The notes under the pieces are model-generated. The model ran no database searches. It was given only the letters and a program-made list of their open reading frames with translations, and was not told the origin of the DNA. Position numbers and translations under genes: made by a program. Source: Nitrospirota bacterium (lineage in GTDB: Bacteria > Nitrospirota > 9FT-COMBO-42-15 > HDB-SIOI813). Taken from it: a stretch of DNA of 64,000 nucleotides. The stretch lies in NCBI GenBank assembly GCA_016212215.1, contig JACRGV010000064.1, positions 1 to 64,000 on the forward strand, written 5' to 3'. Below, piece by piece: positions 58,671-64,000 of this stretch. Within the stretch, counting starts at the first letter, position 1. Every line of letters begins with the position of its first letter.

Positions 58671-58734
58671 ATTTCTTGCTTCAAACTTCTTACGTCTGTT
58701 TTCTATCTGTTACCTGATTACTGCTACCTAACTT
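58671..58734. repeat. Family D-like repeat inside the por operon
   Basis: TTTCTTGCTTCAAACTTCTT, ACGTCTG and CTGTTACCTGATTACTGCTACC units lie between porGD and porA. Confidence 0.6.
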
Positions 58735-59630
58735 CACCATGTCTCTATTTCCCGTTCTACAGTTATCACCTTTACAGGACACTCCTCATAACATATCAAA
58801 CACCCCTTGCAATGGTCATAATCAATATGAGGATATTCCGACTCATCCAGAGAGATTACACCCTCCGGGCAATACACAAAACATATCCAGCACTTATTAC
58901 ATTTTTCAAGATTAATAACCGGTTTGAATATCCTCCACCCTCCGGTCTTTTTTTCAATAATATTGCCGCTACTAAAGACTGAAGGGCTGCTCATAGTAGG
59001 ATACTGGTATGGTAAGGTAATGGTTTCTATTGGAGAATCCGGTATATCTTCGCCGTGTTGTATTATAATTGGTGAAAGGATTTCATAACATTTTTCTGCA
59101 ACTTCCACATTCTTTTCTATTAGTTCTTCAGGCAGATTAATATTTTTTAATTCTTTTATTACGGCGTTTATTAAGTTATCCTTTTGTATAATACCTATTA
59201 TCCTGCACGCTGCCCCTCCAAGTGCGGCGCTGACCGCAGACCCCTTTCCAATTATTTCAAGACATAATCCGGTTGCATCAATAGTATTAACAATCCCTAA
59301 AATACTAAATTTATCTTTTATATCATTGACCATTGTATTTATTATTGTAATGGTTTTTTTAGTCACTCCCTGAAGTGGATTTGCGGCCGGATCATTTATA
59401 AGCGATTCATCTGCAATGATGACAATATCCGGTTCTGAAAATATTCCCCGCTCTAATATTCTATCTTTTGATATACGAGTATACGCTGTTATCGGGGCGC
59501 CGCGTCTTTCAGCACCATAAACAGGAAAGTCCTGGGCATAGTATCCTTCAAGGAAGGCGGCTGTTCCGGCTATCCTGCCCGCAGTCTTCATGCCGTGTCC
59601 GCCTCGTCCGTGAAATCTTATCCGGATCAT
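58734..59630 (-). CDS. porG: Pyruvate/2-oxoacid:ferredoxin oxidoreductase, fused gamma-delta subunit
   Basis: A 298-residue protein. The gamma domain (1-185; IRFHGRGGHGMKTAGRIAGT, AYTRISKD) is fused to a delta ferredoxin domain (about 232-298) with two [4Fe-4S] motifs, CNKCWICFVYCP and CKGCLICYEECP. Fusion of gamma and delta is known in several bacteria. First gene of the por operon. The end of the tRNA-Leu gene lies 30 bp upstream of its start on the same strand. Confidence 0.92.
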   Translation of the reverse strand: MIRIRFHGRGGHGMKTAGRIAGTAAFLEGYYAQDFPVYGAERRGAPITAYTRISKDRILERGIFSEPDIVIIADESLINDPAANPLQGVTKKTITIINTMVNDIKDKFSILGIVNTIDATGLCLEIIGKGSAVSAALGGAACRIIGIIQKDNLINAVIKELKNINLPEELIEKNVEVAEKCYEILSPIIIQHGEDIPDSPIETITLPYQYPTMSSPSVFSSGNIIEKKTGGWRIFKPVINLEKCNKCWICFVYCPEGVISLDESEYPHIDYDHCKGCLICYEECPVKVITVEREIETW

Positions 59631-59660
59631 TTGAATGTTATTACTGGGTATGATTTATAT

Positions 59661-59749
59661 TGGTGCCGGGGGCGGGACTTGAACCCGCACGAACCTTGCG
59701 ATCCTCGGGATTTTAAGTCCCGTGTGTCTGCCAATTCCACCACCCCGGC
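59661..59749 (-). tRNA. tRNA-Leu, anticodon TAA, with encoded CCA
   Basis: On the minus strand the acceptor stem GCCGGGG/CCCCGGC, D-loop GGTGGAATTGGCAGACAC, anticodon stem CGGGA-CTTAAAA-TCCCG (anticodon TAA), long variable arm GAGGATCGCAAGGTTCGT and T-arm GCGGG-TTCAAGT-CCCGC are all present, ending in discriminator A and CCA. Length and variable arm are those of a class II leucine tRNA. Confidence 0.96.
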
Positions 59750-60041
59750 ATTTCAGGTAAATTTGTTTTTATCCGGCTTAATCCGGTTTTTTTGTTGAGA
59801 CTACTTTTAACATATCCTTAATTTATATGTCAATCATATAAATTTATGCAGAGAGAAAATTGATTGGAAATTATTTTTTAATGCATTACCAATGCACTAC
59901 CATCGAAGTTAGCATCATAATTTTTAGTAGGGGATTACCGATATTGCTAAAACCCACAATGTTCCATGTTGCATAAGACACAGATAAATTAATAATTTAA
60001 AAAATAGACACTCATAATGAAGGATGCTAAACTAACTCAGC
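59750..60041. other. Spacer between tRNA and metalloprotease-like gene
   Basis: About 290 bp of A/T-rich DNA that must hold the promoters of tRNA-Leu (leftward) and the 60042 gene (rightward). No further gene, repeat or RNA is seen. Confidence 0.5.
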
Positions 60042-62156
60042 ATGATTTTGAACCCCAGTGTTAAACGCATATTTCAGGTAATAACGCTCCTCTTTATCTT
60101 TAATTTAGAGAGTGTAGCCTTTTGTAATGAACCCTATCTTAAACCCGAAGAATCTGAGCTTTCCAAAACTCTACAGGCAATTACCGGTCAAGGAAATGAT
60201 TTACAAATATTGATGAAACCTGATTACGATTTTTCCATGTCTGAAGATGCTACTTTAGCGATGATGCATATTCAGATGAACTGGAATAAGTGGAGTCCTG
60301 AATTCAGGGAATCAGCAGGCCGATATTTTCTTGTGAAGCCATCTGTCGTAAAAGGTGATTTAAACAACAGGCCGGTTGATGAAGATTTAAGTTTGAGAAT
60401 GTCAAAAACTACCAATGTGTTATCAAGGAAATATGTTCGTGAATCACACATACTTCCTAATTGGGTAGAGACTGCAAACTTTAATATAGAATGGGGAAAT
60501 GGGCTATCTGCTTCTGATTCAGGGACAGACTCAGATAAGATATTAAATTGTTCCAAGAAATCATCCGGAGAGGAATGTAATAGAATCCCTGATATCGTTG
60601 GCAAGTGGGTAGAATATTTTGAAGATGCTTGGACTAAGGAAACAAGTCTTGGTTTTGAAAAGCCGGCAGGTACAGGAAATTATTTATATGATGTTTACAT
60701 TGCCAATTCTCAGGATAATATTACCCCCAATAACGATGATAAGACACCTACTTTAAGTTATAATTACCTTGGATATACGTCTACATATAGCAATGGAGAG
60801 AATGGATTGAAGACCGGTATATCTGAATCCAATACGTATATTGTTGTTAATGGTGCTGTTACTGATAAGAATATCATGAAGGCTACTTCAGCACATGAAT
60901 TTTTTCATGCGATACAGTTCAGCTACCCCAATAATGATGGATGGTTTTTAAAAGAAAATCATTGGTGGATTGAAGCAACTGCAACATGGATGGAGGAAGT
61001 GATTCATGATGATGCGAATATTTATTATAACAGGGTACAGAATTGGTTAAGAGCGCCGTGGCTGTCTTTAAAGTATTCAGGGAATAGATACACAGACCAT
61101 GAATACGGGGATGTGCTTTTTGTTCAGTTTATGACAGAGGTTTACTTAAAAGACATAACATTTGTTAAGTATGTATTGGAGGACCCGGATAGCGGTATAA
61201 AGGCTTTTAATAATGTACTTTCAAGTTATTATAAAAAAGGGGATTTTGAATCGGCATTCAAGGAATTTGTTGCATTAAATGCGCTTACTGCATCCGGCAT
61301 TCAGGAAAAGGGGTATGAAGAGGGTATGCAATATGGAAAAGTTGCAATTGAGAAGATTCATCATATATACCCTGTACTAAAATCTGAAATATACGGGGAA
61401 CGGGCGCCACAGGAATTAGGTGCAAATTACATACAGTTTATGCCGTCTGATGTTAATGATAATAATCTTATGATTGAGTTTAACGGCACAGATAACAATT
61501 GGGCAGCAATGGTTGTTAAAGTAAGGAGTGACGGCAGCGGATTTGAAACAGAGGAGATGACTATTAATTCATTCAACAGGTATGGATGCTTTGTTGTAAA
61601 TGGTTTTGGAACTATTTACAGTGAGGTATATTTTGTCCCTGTTGTATTGTTAGACTCTGAACTTTTTGATTCCGCATCCTATTATTACAATGCTTCACTT
61701 AATAGTGTTTGTAATGTAACAACTAATATACATGGAAATGCTTTTTTGATACATTCTGATACACAGACAGAGGCAACTGCTGAACCCAAAAGTGATAAAA
61801 GATGTTTTATAGCAACTGTTGCATTCGGTTCATCAGATTCACCTTATGTTATGGTCCTGAGAAATTTCAGGGATAAATACCTTATTCCTTACAACTTAGG
61901 CAGAAAAATTGTGAATACATACTATTCTATAAGTCCTGCAATAGCCGATTTCCTGGAACAACATCCTCCTGCACCGTTTATGGTCAGGATTACTCTCTTT
62001 CCAGTCATCGGGATAGTTTACCTATTATTAGTTACATCACTATTTGTAAAAATTGTTCTTATTGTTCTTATTATATGTTTATTCTTATTTTTGAAATATC
62101 ATAACCATCCGGCTTTCTCCCGTACGAACAATCCACATTTTCCACTTTTTCCTTGA
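60042..62156 (+). CDS. Exported metalloprotease-like protein with CFI-box C-terminus
   Basis: A 704-residue exported protein. The signal peptide (about 1-28) is followed by an unknown N-terminal region and a gluzincin-like core with ATSAHEFFHAIQF (His285, Glu286, His289) and the downstream WWIEATATWMEE, a third Glu ligand, resembling MXAN_6640-type putative metalloproteases. At the C-terminus, CFIATVAFGSSDSPYVMVLR, then FRD-x2-L, Y and SP-x-IADFLEQHP match the CFI-box seen at the end of many exported proteins, followed by membrane helices (about 645-690). The ATG has no strong ribosome site. Confidence 0.8.
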   Translation: MILNPSVKRIFQVITLLFIFNLESVAFCNEPYLKPEESELSKTLQAITGQGNDLQILMKPDYDFSMSEDATLAMMHIQMNWNKWSPEFRESAGRYFLVKPSVVKGDLNNRPVDEDLSLRMSKTTNVLSRKYVRESHILPNWVETANFNIEWGNGLSASDSGTDSDKILNCSKKSSGEECNRIPDIVGKWVEYFEDAWTKETSLGFEKPAGTGNYLYDVYIANSQDNITPNNDDKTPTLSYNYLGYTSTYSNGENGLKTGISESNTYIVVNGAVTDKNIMKATSAHEFFHAIQFSYPNNDGWFLKENHWWIEATATWMEEVIHDDANIYYNRVQNWLRAPWLSLKYSGNRYTDHEYGDVLFVQFMTEVYLKDITFVKYVLEDPDSGIKAFNNVLSSYYKKGDFESAFKEFVALNALTASGIQEKGYEEGMQYGKVAIEKIHHIYPVLKSEIYGERAPQELGANYIQFMPSDVNDNNLMIEFNGTDNNWAAMVVKVRSDGSGFETEEMTINSFNRYGCFVVNGFGTIYSEVYFVPVVLLDSELFDSASYYYNASLNSVCNVTTNIHGNAFLIHSDTQTEATAEPKSDKRCFIATVAFGSSDSPYVMVLRNFRDKYLIPYNLGRKIVNTYYSISPAIADFLEQHPPAPFMVRITLFPVIGIVYLLLVTSLFVKIVLIVLIICLFLFLKYHNHPAFSRTNNPHFPLFP

Positions 62157-62349
62157 CAATAGGTAGTAATATATATTATTTTATCGTTTGCCTTGTATAA
62201 GGTATATTCTGCTTTATACGCGGTTCTTTATTAAAGTACAGTAATACAAAGCCGAAAAAGTATAACTTAATTATATTTCTTCAATGATCTTTCCAGAAAT
62301 AATCGGCTTATAATTTCAATAAAATTCGAGGGGAGGATTTAGATACCCT

Positions 62350-63387
62350 GTGGCAAAGATAGTATATTTAACAATCAGTTTTCTTTTGTTGTTTGTCTTT
62401 TCAACTAATGTCAATGCACAAAAACATAAAGTTAAAACAGGAGAAACCCTTTATGATATAGCAAAAGATAATGGTGTTTCCGTAAAAGACATAAAAAATA
62501 CTAATAAATTACATACTTCAAGAATCCATCCGGGGGATGTTATTGCGATACCAGGTAAAGCGGCACTCAAGACAAAAGATAAGCAAAACACATTAGCTAA
62601 AGCAACTATCAAAAAAACAACAAAATCAAATGATGTTACAGAAGTTAAAGCGGCTGATGATTATAATCCTTATATAGTTGAAAGTGGAGAAAATCTTTAT
62701 AGAATAGCGTCAAGATTCGGGATTTCAGTTAAGGAAATCAAAAAAATAAATAACTTAAAAGGTAATGCAATTAAAGTCGGGCAAAAGTTACTTGTACCTG
62801 TAGTTGAACACGAAGAGGAGCTTCCTGATACTGCGGATGAATCTGTTAAGGAAACAGATGTTGCTGCTGCTGATAGTGTTGAAGAGTTTCAGAATGAAGA
62901 TGAAAATGCACTAAATAATGTTTTAGCCCGGAATAATATTGACGCATTAACGGAAGATAGTGATTCCTCAAATTGGTTTTCTTTGATTGATAAAGCCATG
63001 GACTATATTGGAGTCCCTTACAGGTTCGGAGGGAGCAGTTTAAAAGGTATTGATTGCTCCGCTTTTGTTCAGACTGTTTACAAATACTTCAGCATTGACC
63101 TTCCAAGAACTGCAAGAGAACAATTCAAGGCCGGTGTAAGGGTCTCGAAAAAGGAACAGCTTAGGATAGGAGACCTGATATTTTTCAGGACTTATGCAAA
63201 GTATCCGTCTCATGTCGGTATCTATGTCGGGGAAGGAAAGATGATTCATGCATCATCCAGGAACAAAAAGGTTACTATCTCAAGTATAAATGAACCATAC
63301 TACATCAGAAGATATATCGGGGCTGTCCGTCTCCCGGAAAACCTGCCTAATATGAATGTAGAAGATCTTAAATCATTTGCCAATTAA
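62350..63387 (+). CDS. LysM-NlpC/P60 cell-wall hydrolase
   Basis: A 345-residue exported endopeptidase. The signal peptide (about 1-24) precedes two LysM peptidoglycan-binding repeats (HKVKTGETLYDIAKDNGVSV..., YIVESGENLYRIASRFGISV...), an acidic linker (about 160-200), and the NlpC/P60 domain with catalytic Cys236 (GIDCSAFVQTVY), His288 (SHVGIYVGEGKMIHAS) and a later His. It cleaves stem peptides. Start is GTG 62350 after GGGGAGGA. Confidence 0.92.
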   Translation: MAKIVYLTISFLLLFVFSTNVNAQKHKVKTGETLYDIAKDNGVSVKDIKNTNKLHTSRIHPGDVIAIPGKAALKTKDKQNTLAKATIKKTTKSNDVTEVKAADDYNPYIVESGENLYRIASRFGISVKEIKKINNLKGNAIKVGQKLLVPVVEHEEELPDTADESVKETDVAAADSVEEFQNEDENALNNVLARNNIDALTEDSDSSNWFSLIDKAMDYIGVPYRFGGSSLKGIDCSAFVQTVYKYFSIDLPRTAREQFKAGVRVSKKEQLRIGDLIFFRTYAKYPSHVGIYVGEGKMIHASSRNKKVTISSINEPYYIRRYIGAVRLPENLPNMNVEDLKSFAN

Positions 63388-63389
63388 AC

Positions 63390-63425
63390 AAAAAAAAGGC
63401 TGCATCCATATACTGGATGCAGCCT
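63390..63425 (-). terminator. Rho-independent terminator for the leftward gene
   Basis: GGCTGCATCCA and TGGATGCAGCC (11 bp, five-base loop) are followed on the minus strand by TTTTTTT. It ends the gene at 63449 and may also stop NlpC transcripts arriving from the other side. Confidence 0.85.
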
Positions 63426-63448
63426 TAGGAACACTACCTCCCTGAGAT

Positions 63449-63991
63449 TTATCTTGCTGCTATTGCAACATGGTAAGAGGTATATAGATTCATTGAAGAT
63501 CTGAGGCCTTTCATAGATTCCTTTAAGTTCTTGATACCGGCTGATAAATCTGAGACATATACAGCCCGTTTAAAGTTATCAAGAGAGTTAAAAAAATCGG
63601 CGACTGTCTTCTCATAATCTGATTTCATATCCTCTTGTGCAGTAAAATCTGTTTTAATCTTCCTGTCTACTTTAGTTAGTTCATAAATTCTGAACATAAG
63701 ATAATCGTAGACTATAGCCACATCACCATCTGTAGTGAAATCTGTATCATTCGTAATTTCACCATCGAGCATTTTCTTATTAATAATTGCTTCAAGCTCA
63801 AAAAGGGTTACTTCTAAACCGGTTACTACTTTTTGCGATTGTAAAGAAATGTTATTTTCTTCGGGTAGGATTGTGTTCCATGCAATCTTCTCTCCCTCAC
63901 CTGCAAAAGAAATTGCTGAAAAAAGTGCCAAGACCGCAACGCCCATAAATATTACAAGCCCAGGTCTGATTATTTTAATTCTTTTAAACAT
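63449..63991 (-). CDS. Exported helical protein of unknown function
   Basis: A 180-residue protein with a signal peptide (about 1-31, cut after SFAGEG) and an all-helical mature part (TTDGDVAIVYDYLMFRIYEL, KSDYEKTVADFFNSLDNFKR, DLSAGIKNLKESMKGLRSSM). No cysteines or haem motifs. No family recognised. The upstream end lies close to the window edge; the ATG at 63991 gives a proper signal peptide, so the gene appears complete. Confidence 0.75.
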   Translation of the reverse strand: MFKRIKIIRPGLVIFMGVAVLALFSAISFAGEGEKIAWNTILPEENNISLQSQKVVTGLEVTLFELEAIINKKMLDGEITNDTDFTTDGDVAIVYDYLMFRIYELTKVDRKIKTDFTAQEDMKSDYEKTVADFFNSLDNFKRAVYVSDLSAGIKNLKESMKGLRSSMNLYTSYHVAIAAR

Positions 63992-64000
63992 TGTACTTCC

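Noticed and set aside
59595-59798. Open frame on the plus strand reading WCRGRDLNPHEPCDPRDFKS
   Set aside because: It is the antisense of the tRNA-Leu gene, a classical false protein seen in many genomes.

Overview
The window looks like a chromosomal segment from a Gram-negative, respiratory, probably facultatively or strictly anaerobic bacterium. It carries a membrane-bound nitrate reductase operon, two nitrate/nitrite transporters, a cytochrome bc-type quinol-oxidising complex, many multihaem c-type cytochromes, pyruvate:ferredoxin oxidoreductase, several radical SAM enzymes and a muropeptide recycling pair (MurQ/AnmK). The sequence is fairly AT-rich. Gene content and repeat style recall Nitrospirota, Nitrospinota, NC10 or deltaproteobacterial metagenome assemblies, but no rRNA or phylogenetic marker is present, so the phylum is left open.

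Layout. 1-0.5 kb: the first codons of a leftward gene whose Shine-Dalgarno is buried in a hairpin, and a ferritin-like protein. 0.7-5 kb: a PAS sensor kinase and an NtrC-type sigma-54 activator. 5-5.7 kb: a gene-poor stretch with a four-helix-bundle gene remnant inside a 37-bp inverted repeat, two GTTACG-N4-CGTAAC-like sites and a sigma-54 promoter. 5.7-17 kb: nitrate region (narK, UspA, cytochrome c, narG, narH, narJ, narI, second narK). 17-20.2 kb: DUF2769-like, DUF2299-like, hemerythrin, NosD-like and small membrane proteins. 20.3-26.8 kb: a leftward operon of a Ycf46-type AAA+ ATPase fused to an FtsH-like M41 peptidase, Ycf35 (DUF1257), DUF2997, an NrdG-like radical SAM protein and an Hsp70 ATPase fused to helical repeats. 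This is the best candidate for an uncharacterised system. 27-31.7 kb: a tetraether-synthase-like radical SAM enzyme, a MacB-like permease, PsiE and an HETGH-motif protein. 31.8-35.6 kb: murQ, anmK, an FGE-like protein and a CBS protein. 35.7-41.1 kb: a GltD-like flavoprotein/ferredoxin, Rieske, split cytochrome b, a 38-residue membrane peptide and a tetrahaem cytochrome. 41.1-49 kb: an ATP-grasp-like protein, lysine 2,3-aminomutase, dCTP deaminase, a SurA-like protein and PEP carboxylase. 49-56.2 kb: a multi-GAF kinase, three trihaem cytochromes with a cupredoxin, a TPR-like protein and a STAS-PilZ protein. 56.5-59.75 kb: PorB, PorA, PorGD and tRNA-Leu(TAA). 60-64 kb: a CFI-box metalloprotease-like protein, a LysM-NlpC/P60 hydrolase and an unknown exported protein.

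How it fits together. Quinol made by oxidative metabolism (POR supplies reduced ferredoxin) could be oxidised by NarGHI on nitrate or by the Rieske/cytochrome b complex, which would pass electrons to the tetrahaem cytochrome and the trihaem/cupredoxin carriers. The kinase/NtrC pair lies just upstream of the sigma-54 promoter of narK and is the obvious candidate regulator, though this is inferred from position.

A second theme is repeats. At least four dispersed palindromic or low-complexity families fill the intergenic spaces. One G/C-rich palindromic family has also entered protein-coding genes in frame (radical SAM activase, anmK, the ATP-grasp-like gene twice, PEP carboxylase), adding 17-45 residues to otherwise intact enzymes and supplying the C-terminus of AnmK.
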